The notes below the pieces were generated by a model. That model did no database searches. It had not been told where the DNA came from and saw only the letters and a program-made list of their open reading frames with translations. The position numbers and the translations under genes are program-made. 64,000 bases of DNA from Prevotella sp. UBA2711. GTDB taxonomy: Bacteria; Bacteroidota; Bacteroidia; Bacteroidales; Bacteroidaceae. This document shows positions 17,213-25,696 of the stretch, one piece after another (position 1 is the stretch's first letter; the number at the start of each line of letters is the position of its first letter). The stretch lies in the NCBI GenBank assembly GCA_002354095.1, contig DEKX01000038.1, positions 86,073-150,072 on the forward strand, written 5' to 3'.

Positions 17213-20023
17213 ATGAAGAAAAATCTACTTACACTTGTGGTTGCCTGGTTGGTGTCGTGCGCTGCGTTTGCTACGGGTATTGACCGTCAGCAGGCTGCTC
17301 AGCTGGCCCGCGACTTTATGGCGAAGAACTTTAGTGAGAAGAGTGCTGCACGAAGGGCAGCGCAGACAATTCCCCTCGATGAGGTGAAAACGGGTCAGTC
17401 GTTGGTCTATGCCTTCAACGTTGAGGGCGGAGGCTATGTGGTGGTAGCCGGTGACGACTGTGCCCCAGCCATTCTTGGCTTTAGCGAGACATCGACAATC
17501 GACCCTCAGGATATTCCCGACGGTATGAAGTATCTCTTTGCGCAGTATCAGGAGGAGATGCAGTTCATGATTCAGAACGGGATGTATCGTGCCGGCGAGA
17601 TAGCCAATCTGGGTGAGGAGATTAAGCCGCTGATAAAAACGATGTGGGGACAGGGTCCTCCTTATAATTATATGTGCCCGAGATACAGGGTTGATGACTA
17701 CAATTCCAGGCAATCGAGTCTGGTAGGATGTGTAGCTGTGGCAATGGCTCAGATTATGTATTACCATAAATATCCTGCTGAGATTAAAGATATTCCTGGG
17801 AAATATGTAAATAGGAGAATGAAAAAGTATGTAGCTAAGCCTACGTTTTCTGATATGAAGTTGGAGTGGGATAAGATGTTGCCTACCTATGGTACACGTC
17901 GGGATGTAGGGGGCACGCAGGATCAGCAGGACGCTGTGGCAAAACTGATGCGACTGGTGGGACAGTCGATTACGATGTCATATTCGCCCAGTTTTTCAGG
18001 CGCTTTTGACTGTTCTTCTTTTTCGAGCTATGTCAATTTCTTCAACTACGACGCTACCACTATTAAGCATATCCAGCGTTCCGACTATTCGTACGACGAA
18101 TGGATAAAGACTATCTATAAAGAGTTAAAAGAGGGACGTCCCGTGCATTATGCCGGAAGATCCAGCAGTGTTGGTCATACCTTTGTAGTGGATGGATATT
18201 CGAGGGAAGACTTTTTCTACATCAACTGGGGATGGTACGGCAATGAGAATGGTGAATTCCGTTTGCAACTGTGTAATTCCAGTAAGAAATACGAGGGCGG
18301 TGGTACCGGCTCTCAGGGATATGCTATTGACCAACATGCAATCATTGGCATTAAACCGCCGACATCGGCAACTGAACAGTATGTTGACCCAGTTCCTGGG
18401 GGATTCTTCAAGTGGGTTAACAGTGAAAGCCGCGAGCGAAAATCTATAGACGAGGATTTTGACTTGACAGCTTCCATTAACCAATGGTTCTATAACCATG
18501 TACACGTTACCAAACCTTTCGGTCATGGTGTCGTTTTAAGAAATGAGGCAGGAGAGACGGTAAAGGAACTGTTGCCGCTGAATGATAAGACCAAGAGTTT
18601 TACCTTAGAGCCCGGTCGCCAGAAATGGTTTAACAGCCTGCCCATAAAACTGGGTGCCGGACTTGGAGACGGCACTTACACCATGGAGTTCATGTATAAC
18701 ATAGACGGTGGCGAGTGGCATTCTTACAAGCCTGTCACTAAGGTGATGTTTAAAATCAAAGGCAATACGCTAACCTTCGACAGTTGCCCTGACTGGTTGG
18801 AGGCAAGTATGATAGTGGATAAGGTGGAGGGTGACGCTCAGGACAGTTACATCATTCATGTTAATCTGAAGAATAAGAGTAGCGACAAGACTTTCCAACG
18901 CTCTCTGAAATTGTCACTCGATAACGTTGCCAGATCAGTTCAGGATTTAGGTGTTGCCGTATTGTTGCCACCAGGCGAGGAAAAGACATACAGTTTCCTT
19001 TATAGGCCCAATGATTATACGCCTAAAACGCTTTATTTGGTACCAACTGAGGACGGTTCACCGCTATGTAAGGCCAAAGTGGAAGTGCCGGATCCTTCGG
19101 GCAATTATAAGCTCGACGGAACATTCAATCTGACCAACGACCTCAAACAACTGACCGATAAGTCATATGTTCTGAAGACTGATGACACTTATGAGGTGGT
19201 GTATAAATATCAGAACACCGGTAATGGCCATTTCAGCGGTTATTTAGCATTGGTTGATTCCATCAGAGACATCGATGATGAGGAATTCGAGAGGAACGTA
19301 ATCAAGGGTGAAATGTTAAGACTGCAGCCTGGTGACAAGGGAGAATTGCGACTGACCATCAGCAACGACGATGAGCCGAACATCGTGCATAAGATTGATT
19401 TCATTACCTATGACAATCTCGACAGACCCAATTCGCTTGATGAAACGAAGGAATTCACCATCCGTAACGTTTTCGACCTGTCGTTCGACAACTTCAAGGT
19501 AACGCCTACAGAAGAAACTGATGACGATTTTGCCGATTACAAGATTAGCGGCGACAAGGCCACGGTGAGCGGAAAGATTAGCAATCCCGAGGATGAGGAT
19601 TGCAGCGGCTTGGTGATGATTAATCGCTACACAATGGACTTCAGTGAAGAGGCGGAGCAGGACAAGGATGGTAACTACTACATTGAATGCGACAAGATTT
19701 ATCTCACGGAAGCGAGCATTCCTGCCAAGGGTAGTGTGAACTACTCGCAGGAGTTCGACATGCAGGGACTGGTGAAGAATAAGGACTATAGCGTGTTGGT
19801 AGAATTTGAAATCGCGTTCATCCGCGACGATACGGGCGAAACACAGTATCTGTACAGTTCTGACCCCTATCTACTGAACGACGGCACACCGACAGGTATC
19901 AACGTCGTCAAGATGAATGGCCAGCAGGCTGACGGCATCTATGACCTGCAAGGTCGCCGCATCAGTGGCAAGAAGGGCAAGGGCATTTATATTATTAATG
20001 GTAAGAAAGTGATATTAAAATAA
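17213..20023 (+). CDS. Secreted C10-family (streptopain-like) cysteine peptidase
   Basis: The 936-residue exported protein has a signal peptide (about 1-20), a Spi-type inhibitory propeptide (about 24-135), and a C10 peptidase domain (about 136-380). The catalytic Cys173 lies in SLVGCVAVA and His322 in SVGHTFVVDGY, with INWGWYG just after. This is the streptopain/interpain family, made as a zymogen that cleaves itself. About 500 residues of beta-rich domains follow. The final 40 residues (GIYDLQGRRISGKKG, then KGIYIINGKK) resemble the C-terminal sorting tails of Prevotella type IX secretion cargo, so surface display or release by T9SS is my inference. An S37 peptidase follows by seven bases. 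Confidence 0.88.
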   Translation: MKKNLLTLVVAWLVSCAAFATGIDRQQAAQLARDFMAKNFSEKSAARRAAQTIPLDEVKTGQSLVYAFNVEGGGYVVVAGDDCAPAILGFSETSTIDPQDIPDGMKYLFAQYQEEMQFMIQNGMYRAGEIANLGEEIKPLIKTMWGQGPPYNYMCPRYRVDDYNSRQSSLVGCVAVAMAQIMYYHKYPAEIKDIPGKYVNRRMKKYVAKPTFSDMKLEWDKMLPTYGTRRDVGGTQDQQDAVAKLMRLVGQSITMSYSPSFSGAFDCSSFSSYVNFFNYDATTIKHIQRSDYSYDEWIKTIYKELKEGRPVHYAGRSSSVGHTFVVDGYSREDFFYINWGWYGNENGEFRLQLCNSSKKYEGGGTGSQGYAIDQHAIIGIKPPTSATEQYVDPVPGGFFKWVNSESRERKSIDEDFDLTASINQWFYNHVHVTKPFGHGVVLRNEAGETVKELLPLNDKTKSFTLEPGRQKWFNSLPIKLGAGLGDGTYTMEFMYNIDGGEWHSYKPVTKVMFKIKGNTLTFDSCPDWLEASMIVDKVEGDAQDSYIIHVNLKNKSSDKTFQRSLKLSLDNVARSVQDLGVAVLLPPGEEKTYSFLYRPNDYTPKTLYLVPTEDGSPLCKAKVEVPDPSGNYKLDGTFNLTNDLKQLTDKSYVLKTDDTYEVVYKYQNTGNGHFSGYLALVDSIRDIDDEEFERNVIKGEMLRLQPGDKGELRLTISNDDEPNIVHKIDFITYDNLDRPNSLDETKEFTIRNVFDLSFDNFKVTPTEETDDDFADYKISGDKATVSGKISNPEDEDCSGLVMINRYTMDFSEEAEQDKDGNYYIECDKIYLTEASIPAKGSVNYSQEFDMQGLVKNKDYSVLVEFEIAFIRDDTGETQYLYSSDPYLLNDGTPTGINVVKMNGQQADGIYDLQGRRISGKKGKGIYIINGKKVILK

Positions 20024-20030
20024 CTAAAGT

Positions 20031-21680
20031 ATGAAGAAGGAAATGAAAAGAACAGCACGGTTATGGATGCTGTTTGCCGTCATCACATTGCTGGTGGTAG
20101 GGTGTACCGACGATAATATCAATCCGACGACACCGGAGAAGCCCGACGAACCCGAAGAGGTGGTTAAGACTGCCAGCGAAGTGCTGAAGGAGATTGAGGG
20201 AGTGTCGGATATCAAGGAAGAAAAGGATGAGGATGGTAATAGTGTTACCTCGTTCTATTTTAAACAGCCCATCGACCATAAGAATCCTGCTGCAGGTACT
20301 TTTGTGCAGTACTGCGTGTTACACTATAAGGGGTCTAAGCACACCACCGTAATGCACACACATGGCTATTCCATCTCCACATCGAAAAATGCAAAGGTTC
20401 GACAACTGGAGTTGGCAAAGATTCTTGACGCCAACTATCTGGCGGTAGAGCATCGTTATTACTATCGCTCAATTATCGGCTTGACTGAAGAGGATACGAT
20501 TAAGGGTATTCCCTCTACTAAAGTGCAAAACGAATACTGGAAGTATAACACTGCCGAGCAATCGACTGCCGACCTGCATAACATTGTGACAGCCCTGAAG
20601 AAGTCAGGTTATTTCGATGGCAAGTGGGTAAGCTCGGGTGTGAGCAAGAATGGTATTCTGACTGCCCTCTATGCTTATTTCTATCCGAACGATATGGATG
20701 TCTATGTGCCTTTCTGTGCTCCCTTCTGTGACGGGGCAGAGACGACAGGCATCGGAAAGTGGCTGACCAACGAGAGTGGTGGCAAAGGCACGGACCTTCA
20801 GAAAGCTGTCTGGGATGTACTGAATAGAATGACAACCGATGATAAGTTGCGTGACGAATTGGCAAATCTTTATAAAGAAGAACATGGCGGTGATGCAAAG
20901 ATCCAGAAGTATTCCACCGCGACAGCCATGTTAGCTTTGACCTATTCATATATGGCGAATATGTTCTATAAGTTCTGCTACCGCCCAACTGACGAGTGGG
21001 ATGGTGTGATACCGAATGAAAACAGCAGTGCAGCACTCTATTACGGTTTTATTACGTTGGGCAAAACCAAATATTGGGAAAGATTGAAAAAGCTCCGTCA
21101 ACTGTGGGATGATGAGGAACTAAAGGGCGATGATGACTACGAGGATGAAATCGATGACGACTATGAGGACGAAGAGGACAGGGATTTTGACGAAGATGAT
21201 GACCCCATATCCAGTCGCAGGGCAGCTTCTTCCTGGACGTTGAAGTTCCATAGTTTCTTGAACACTATTTATTTTGTACATGCTGCCTCAGAGTTAGGCT
21301 ATTTCCTCTATGACTGGACAATACTGCCTGAGAATCATCTGCTGTCTGACTCCAATATCAAATGGCTTAAAAATAAGCAGACCATCACGAGATATAACAA
21401 ATGGTATGACGTGAAGTATGACGATGGTATGATGAAGAGTTTCCTCGACTTTGTCAAGAACAACCGCACTAAGGATAAGTGTAAGATGCTGTTTGTCTAT
21501 GGCGGCAACGATCCGTGGACGGGAGCTGCCATCCCTGATCCTGATAAAGACGACCCATGCGTGAAGAAATATGTAGTGCCAAACGGCACGCATAATGCTT
21601 TCCTCACCAATCCCGAATACTACAGGCCAGAGGATAAGGACTACATCGTCAATACGGTGAAGGAGTGGCTAAAGGATTGA
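20031..21680 (+). CDS. S37-family (tripeptidyl aminopeptidase-like) serine peptidase lipoprotein
   Basis: The product has a lipoprotein signal with lipobox Cys25 (LLVVGC), then an alpha/beta-hydrolase-type peptidase of the S37 (PS-10) family. The nucleophile is likely Ser205 in SSGVSKNG, the acid is in YGGNDPWTG and the base is in NGTHNAF. S37 enzymes release tripeptides from N-termini. Two features are odd: the nucleophile motif has Asn where SKGG is usual, and residues about 360-391 form a highly acidic Asp/Glu run between the two halves of the fold. It starts seven bases after the C10 peptidase, suggesting joint peptide scavenging at the cell surface. Confidence 0.85.
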   Translation: MKKEMKRTARLWMLFAVITLLVVGCTDDNINPTTPEKPDEPEEVVKTASEVLKEIEGVSDIKEEKDEDGNSVTSFYFKQPIDHKNPAAGTFVQYCVLHYKGSKHTTVMHTHGYSISTSKNAKVRQLELAKILDANYLAVEHRYYYRSIIGLTEEDTIKGIPSTKVQNEYWKYNTAEQSTADLHNIVTALKKSGYFDGKWVSSGVSKNGILTALYAYFYPNDMDVYVPFCAPFCDGAETTGIGKWLTNESGGKGTDLQKAVWDVLNRMTTDDKLRDELANLYKEEHGGDAKIQKYSTATAMLALTYSYMANMFYKFCYRPTDEWDGVIPNENSSAALYYGFITLGKTKYWERLKKLRQLWDDEELKGDDDYEDEIDDDYEDEEDRDFDEDDDPISSRRAASSWTLKFHSFLNTIYFVHAASELGYFLYDWTILPENHLLSDSNIKWLKNKQTITRYNKWYDVKYDDGMMKSFLDFVKNNRTKDKCKMLFVYGGNDPWTGAAIPDPDKDDPCVKKYVVPNGTHNAFLTNPEYYRPEDKDYIVNTVKEWLKD

Positions 21681-21717
21681 AGCGTTGACAAGCGAAAAAG
21701 AAATGGTAGGATGGAGA

Positions 21718-22458
21718 TTATTCCATTTTTCGGGTGCCGTTGCATTGTGGATAGGCACTGCAGCTCCAGAATTCCTTTCCTGAGTTGATGCCCTTTTTTG
21801 CCATGCGTCTAATCATGGGCTTGCCGCAAATGGGGCATAGGGGTGAAGCGGTTTCTACGCTTTGCTTTGTGCGATATGCCAGTCGTTCGCTGGTCAGCCC
21901 TTCGGTGAATCCTCCTTCCTCCTTGAACACTTCCAACTGGCGTTCAATCTGGCGTCCGATCATGACGACGAGACGATTGCAGAGCACGAGCAGGCAGTTG
22001 GCTACGACGGTAGAATCGTCGCTTTTAAGCCATTGGTCGAACCGGTGCTTCTGTGCCAGGATGTGTATACTGCTTTGGTGTTGCACGTCATCAGTATAGT
22101 TAGGGCGGTCGAGGCTGATATTGCTGACGGTTTGGTATTCTGCTGAATGAATCGACCAGGGGATGCTCTCCTGTCGCAAGAGCCAGTTAAGGTAGTCGTT
22201 GCCCAGTTCTGCCAGTGTAGCCCTTGCTACGTCAGTCAGTTTCATTTCAGTTTCTTTTGATGTTGAGTGTCGTGAGTTGCCTTCAGCGATGTTAGCTGGT
22301 GCTGAACGCGCAGCTTGTGTCATTTGGTCATATTGTCGTCCGCCTGGGTCGTTGTTGTGATTCAGGAAGCGAGCGCAGAAATCCTGTGTTGCCAGTTGTA
22401 TCACGTTGGCCAGTATCCATGTGTCCAGCCAGAAGTAACCAAAACGAGATATTTTCAT
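21718..22458 (-). CDS. Four-helix bundle protein with C-terminal topoisomerase-type zinc ribbon
   Basis: The 246-residue product has an N-terminal four-helix bundle of the S23/'four helix bundle suffix' type (about 1-190, with QAARSAPANIAEGNSR, a family hallmark) and a C-terminal C4 zinc ribbon. The ribbon reads CPICGKPM, then WSCSAYPQCNGT, as in the DNA-binding tail of type IA topoisomerases. The role is not known; the ribbon suggests nucleic-acid binding. The start codon lies directly downstream of a T7-C-T9 tract and an 8-bp tandem repeat (seen on the plus strand at 22461-22509), an unusual upstream region. It is convergent with the S37 gene. Confidence 0.8.
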   Translation of the reverse strand: MKISRFGYFWLDTWILANVIQLATQDFCARFLNHNNDPGGRQYDQMTQAARSAPANIAEGNSRHSTSKETEMKLTDVARATLAELGNDYLNWLLRQESIPWSIHSAEYQTVSNISLDRPNYTDDVQHQSSIHILAQKHRFDQWLKSDDSTVVANCLLVLCNRLVVMIGRQIERQLEVFKEEGGFTEGLTSERLAYRTKQSVETASPLCPICGKPMIRRMAKKGINSGKEFWSCSAYPQCNGTRKME

Positions 22459-22460
22459 GA

Positions 22461-22509
22461 TTTTTTTCTTTTTTTTTCGTTATTACGTTATTACGTTATT
22501 ACGTTATGA
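22461..22509. repeat. 8-bp tandem repeat (CGTTATTA) with homopolymer tracts
   Basis: CGTTATTA occurs three times exactly at 22478-22501 and a fourth time with one change (CGTTATGA, 22502-22509). Directly next to it are T7, C, T9 (22461-22477). The block sits 3-51 bases upstream of the minus-strand start at 22458, a position where changes in copy number could alter expression. Confidence 0.85.
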
Positions 22510-22845
22510 CGGCATTTGCCAAGCAAAGTTACTAATAATAATTGAAAAGAATGAAAAATGTGAAGATTTTTGTGTGATTATTAGTATATTATTCAGGATA
22601 GAGGAAGTGAAGTAAAAGGGGCAAGGAGTCTCAGTCTCAAATCTCAATTCAAAAAAAGGATGCTCTCCATATCGGAAAATGTCTCTTTCTTTGTTTGTAA
22701 CTTATTGATTATTAAATATATATATAATATATATAATATAAATAAGGAAAGATGGGGTACCCTGAAAAACAACTGAGACTCTGAGACTGAGACTGCAAGC
22801 CACATCGAGTGACATTAAAAGTTTAACTTAATTCATTAGAAAGCA
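22510..22845. other. Non-coding AT-rich stretch with a 13-bp inverted repeat
   Basis: No gene is evident. A perfect 13-bp inverted repeat (AGTCTCAGTCTCA at 22627-22639 and its complement at 22782-22794) flanks a strongly AT-rich core (about 22710-22742) and a GGGTACCC palindrome (22755-22762). An extra partial copy of the right arm (TGAGACTC) lies at 22774-22781. The stretch directly precedes the DUF3987 remnant and may be its former leader. Confidence 0.7.
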
Positions 22846-23115
22846 ATGACTTACAACATTTTCAGTAGCACCGCTCCGGCGATGCCCAAGCCTGCAAAAG
22901 GCACAGAAATCGTGAAATTACTTCTTTCACAGGTCTCACGTGATATGCGCGAACCGCTTCTTCCGATGACCATTCCTGCTCTGGCAGCCCATGTGTCGGA
23001 TGTGGAGTTTATGTATTCGGACAACAAATATCATGAGCTTTGCGGCCAGATGGGGCACCTGATAGGTCCTTCCGGCATCGGTAAAGACCAGTTGCAAGGA
23101 CTTCAGCGAGTATTA
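22846..23115 (+). pseudogene. Truncated DUF3987-type (primase/VirE-associated) gene, 5' fragment
   Basis: About 90 codons encode MTYNIFSSTAPAMPKPAKG..., EIVKLLLSQVSRDM, IPALAAHVSDVEF and the P-loop-like GPSGIGKDQL. From memory this closely matches the N-terminus of Bacteroidetes DUF3987 proteins, ATPase-like proteins of several hundred residues often coded near VirE or BT4734-type primase genes. Here the likeness stops soon after GIGKDQLQGL, and three 21-bp tandem repeats begin at 23128. The frame stays open far beyond only because it runs antisense to the malic enzyme gene. I therefore call a 5' remnant. A short functional peptide is possible but unlikely. Confidence 0.7.
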
Positions 23116-23127
23116 TCTCTCTGTCCG

Positions 23128-23190
23128 ATAACCCCCGCTTATTCAGCAATAACCCCCGCTTATTCAGCAATAACCCTGCCTTATCCGCCA
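23128..23190. repeat. Three 21-bp tandem repeats
   Basis: ATAACCCCCGCTTATTCAGCA occurs twice exactly (23128-23148, 23149-23169) and once in degenerate form (23170-23190). The junction TTATTCAGCAATAA is a near palindrome. There are no spacers, so this is not a CRISPR array. It lies where the DUF3987 likeness ends. Confidence 0.9.
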
Positions 23191-23201
23191 ATATTAATGG
23201 A

Positions 23202-23236
23202 AAGCCCTGCTGCACAATGGAATGGCAGCAGGGTTT
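23202..23236 (-). terminator. Terminator hairpin after the malic enzyme gene
   Basis: AAGCCCTGCTGC (23202-23213) pairs with GCAGCAGGGTTT (23225-23236) around an 11-base loop. It lies 39 bases after the malic enzyme stop. The T-tract is better on the plus strand (TTTTCTTCTT), so it may act both ways. Confidence 0.7.
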
Positions 23237-23274
23237 TCTTCTTGGTGGTAAGTTGTATTGTGTTCGTTGTGTGC

Positions 23275-25575
23275 TTACTTGTTGGCGTTGATGCGGCTCT
23301 TCACCTTATCGACATAAGCATCGATGGTGGCTACGGCAACGATGTTCACCACGTCGCGCACGGAGGCTCCGAAGTCGATGAAGTGGATAGGCTTGTTGAG
23401 ACCCATCTGAATCGGGCCGATGATTTCAACATCGGCATCGAGCATCTGCAACATTTTATAAGAGGAACGCGCGGACGTGAGGTTGGGGAATACCAGCGTG
23501 TTGACGTCCTTGCCCTTCAGTCGGGTGAAGGAGTACTGCTCGTCGCGCAGTTCACGGTCGAGGGCAAAGCCCAGCTGCATTTCGCCGTCGATGGCGAGTT
23601 CCGGATACTGTGCCTGCATGATTTCGTTGGCACGGCGCACCTTCTGGGCTCCGTCGCTGGTGGAGCTGCCGAAGTTGGAGTGCGATATCATGGAGATGAC
23701 GGGCTTCTCGTTGAAGAAGCGTACGCTCGTGGCAGCCAATTTGGCAATATCCACCAGCGTGTCGGTATCGGGATTCTCGTTGACCAGTGTGTCGGCGATA
23801 TAGAGGGTTCCCTTCTGCGAATTGATGATGTGCATGGCTCCGAAGTGCTTGTATTCAGGACGGATGCCAATCACTTCCTTGACTACCTTGACGGTATTCG
23901 AATACTTGGTGTAGAGACCCGTGATGAAGGCGTCGGCGTCGCCCGTCTCGACCATCATCATACCGAAGTAATTGCGCTCGAACATCTTGTCGTTGGCCTC
24001 CTGGAAGGTGTAGCCCTCGCGCTGACGCTTGTTGGTCAGTATCTGGGCGTAACGCTCACGGCGCTCGCGCTCGTCGGGATGGCGCAGATTGACAATCTCG
24101 ATGCCCTCGATGTTCAGGTCGAGCTGTTTCGCCATTTTGTTGATCACCTCGTCGTTGCCCAGCAGGATGGGGTGGCAGATGCCTTCAGCCTTTGCCTGTG
24201 CGGCAGCCTTCAGCATGGTGGGGTGCACCGCCTCGGCAAAGACCACGCGCTGCGGATGGGCAGCAGCCGTAGCATAGAGCTTCTGCGTGAGCTTCGTCTC
24301 CTGTCCCAGCAGTACGCTGAGCGAATTCTTATACTCGTCCCAGTTCTCAATCTTCTTGCGAGCGACACCGCTGTCGATGGCAGCCTTAGCCACGGCGGCG
24401 CTCACCTCGGTGATGAGACGTGGGTCAACAGGTTTCGGGATGAAGTATTGGCGACCGAAGCTCAGGTTGTTCACCTTATATACATCGTTCACCACATCGG
24501 GCACGGGCTGCTTTGCCAAATCGGCAATGGCGTGGACGGCAGCCAGCTTCATCTCCTCGTTGATGGCTGTGGCGTGGACGTCAAGCGCACCGCGGAAGAT
24601 GTAGGGGAATCCGATGACGTTGTTAATCTGGTTGGGATAGTCGGTACGGCCGGTTGACATCAGCGTGTCAGGGCGTGCCTCCATGGCGTCCTCGTAGCTG
24701 ATTTCGGGCACGGGGTTAGCCAGTGCGAAGATGACGGGGTCCTTCGCCATGGTCTTCACCATCTCCTTGCTGAGCACGTTGCCCTTCGAGAGACCTACGA
24801 AGACGTCAGCCCCGTTGACAGCCTCTGCCAGCGTGTGGATGTCGGTACGGCTGGTAGCGAAGAAGCGCTTCTGCTCGTTCAGATCCTGACGGTCCTGACT
24901 GATGACGCCCTTGGAGTCGAGCATCACGATGTTCTCCTTCTGTGCACCGATGGCCATATAGAGCTTGGTGCACGAAATGGCAGCGGCACCGGCACCGTTG
25001 ACCACGATTTTCACCTTGGCAATGTCCTTGCCGTTCACCTCCAGGGCATTCTTCAGACCGGCAGCCGAGATGATGGCTGTGCCGTGCTGGTCGTCGTGCA
25101 TGACGGGGATGTCGAGCGTGCGCTTCAGACGGTCTTCGATGTAGAAGCACTCAGGAGCCTTGATGTCCTCGAGGTTGATACCGCCGAAGGTAGGAGCAAT
25201 CTTCTCCACGGCTTCGCAGAACTTCTCAGGGTCTTTCTCGTTGACCTCGATGTCGAACACGTCGATACCGCCGTAAATCTTGAAGAGCAAGCCCTTACCC
25301 TCCATCACCGGTTTGCCGCTCATGGCACCGATGTCGCCCAGACCGAGCACTGCCGTGCCGTTGGAGATAACAGCCACGAGATTGCCCTTGTCCGTATATT
25401 TATAGGCGTCGTCAGGGTTCTGCTGGATTTCCAGACAGGGGTAGGCGACACCAGGTGAATACGCTAAAGAAAGGTCTGTTTGTGTACGATAAGCCTTGGT
25501 CGGCTTTACTTCGATTTTACCAGGACGGCCCGCCTCGTGATACTCCAGAGCGGCCTCTTTTGAAATTTTAACCAT
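23275..25575 (-). CDS. maeB: NADP-dependent malic enzyme, MaeB type with phosphotransacetylase-like domain
   Basis: The enzyme decarboxylates malate to pyruvate, usually with NADP, supplying reducing power. The N-terminal malic domain contains SLAYSPGVAYPC and VISNGTAVLGLGDIG. It is followed by the dinucleotide-binding part (VVNGAGAAAISC) and a C-terminal phosphotransacetylase-like domain (about 430 to the end), which in MaeB is regulatory and generally without acetyltransferase activity. I start it at the ATG at 25575 (MVKISKEAALEYHEAG), giving 766 residues, typical for MaeB. The open frame continues upstream without family likeness. A TAATTTTG box lies 46 bases upstream. Confidence 0.93.
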   Translation of the reverse strand: MVKISKEAALEYHEAGRPGKIEVKPTKAYRTQTDLSLAYSPGVAYPCLEIQQNPDDAYKYTDKGNLVAVISNGTAVLGLGDIGAMSGKPVMEGKGLLFKIYGGIDVFDIEVNEKDPEKFCEAVEKIAPTFGGINLEDIKAPECFYIEDRLKRTLDIPVMHDDQHGTAIISAAGLKNALEVNGKDIAKVKIVVNGAGAAAISCTKLYMAIGAQKENIVMLDSKGVISQDRQDLNEQKRFFATSRTDIHTLAEAVNGADVFVGLSKGNVLSKEMVKTMAKDPVIFALANPVPEISYEDAMEARPDTLMSTGRTDYPNQINNVIGFPYIFRGALDVHATAINEEMKLAAVHAIADLAKQPVPDVVNDVYKVNNLSFGRQYFIPKPVDPRLITEVSAAVAKAAIDSGVARKKIENWDEYKNSLSVLLGQETKLTQKLYATAAAHPQRVVFAEAVHPTMLKAAAQAKAEGICHPILLGNDEVINKMAKQLDLNIEGIEIVNLRHPDERERRERYAQILTNKRQREGYTFQEANDKMFERNYFGMMMVETGDADAFITGLYTKYSNTVKVVKEVIGIRPEYKHFGAMHIINSQKGTLYIADTLVNENPDTDTLVDIAKLAATSVRFFNEKPVISMISHSNFGSSTSDGAQKVRRANEIMQAQYPELAIDGEMQLGFALDRELRDEQYSFTRLKGKDVNTLVFPNLTSARSSYKMLQMLDADVEIIGPIQMGLNKPIHFIDFGASVRDVVNIVAVATIDAYVDKVKSRINANK

Positions 25576-25620
25576 ACGAGTGTTGTGTATTATTGTTGTA
25601 CTTACTTTTCCATTTTCGCG

Positions 25621-25628
25621 CAAAATTA
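25621..25628 (-). promoter_or_regulatory. -7 promoter box (TAATTTTG) for the malic enzyme gene
   Basis: The minus strand reads TAATTTTG 45 bases before the chosen ATG. This supports the shorter start, because the box would otherwise be inside the coding region. Confidence 0.55.
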
Positions 25629-25671
25629 CAAAAAAGTCGGGAAAACTGCCATGTTTTTTTGATATTTTTAG

Positions 25672-25679
25672 TAACTTTG
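25672..25679 (+). promoter_or_regulatory. -7 promoter box (TAACTTTG) for the sensor/AraC regulator gene
   Basis: TAACTTTG lies 17 bases before the ATG at 25697, leaving a very short leader. It supports that ATG over the earlier in-frame starts. Confidence 0.6.
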
Positions 25680-25696
25680 CCAACAAATTGATAGTT

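Noticed and set aside
23128..23190. CRISPR-like array
   Set aside because: The units are tandem without spacers and number only three.
23009..23215. 68-residue minus-strand frame with a repeated LLLNKRG motif
   Set aside because: The repeat reflects the 21-bp DNA repeat, and the frame is antisense to the better-supported DUF3987 fragment.
23116..24657. Plus-strand frame continuing the DUF3987 remnant for about 510 more codons
   Set aside because: It runs antisense to the well-supported malic enzyme gene, shows no family likeness and is open because of the codon bias of that gene.
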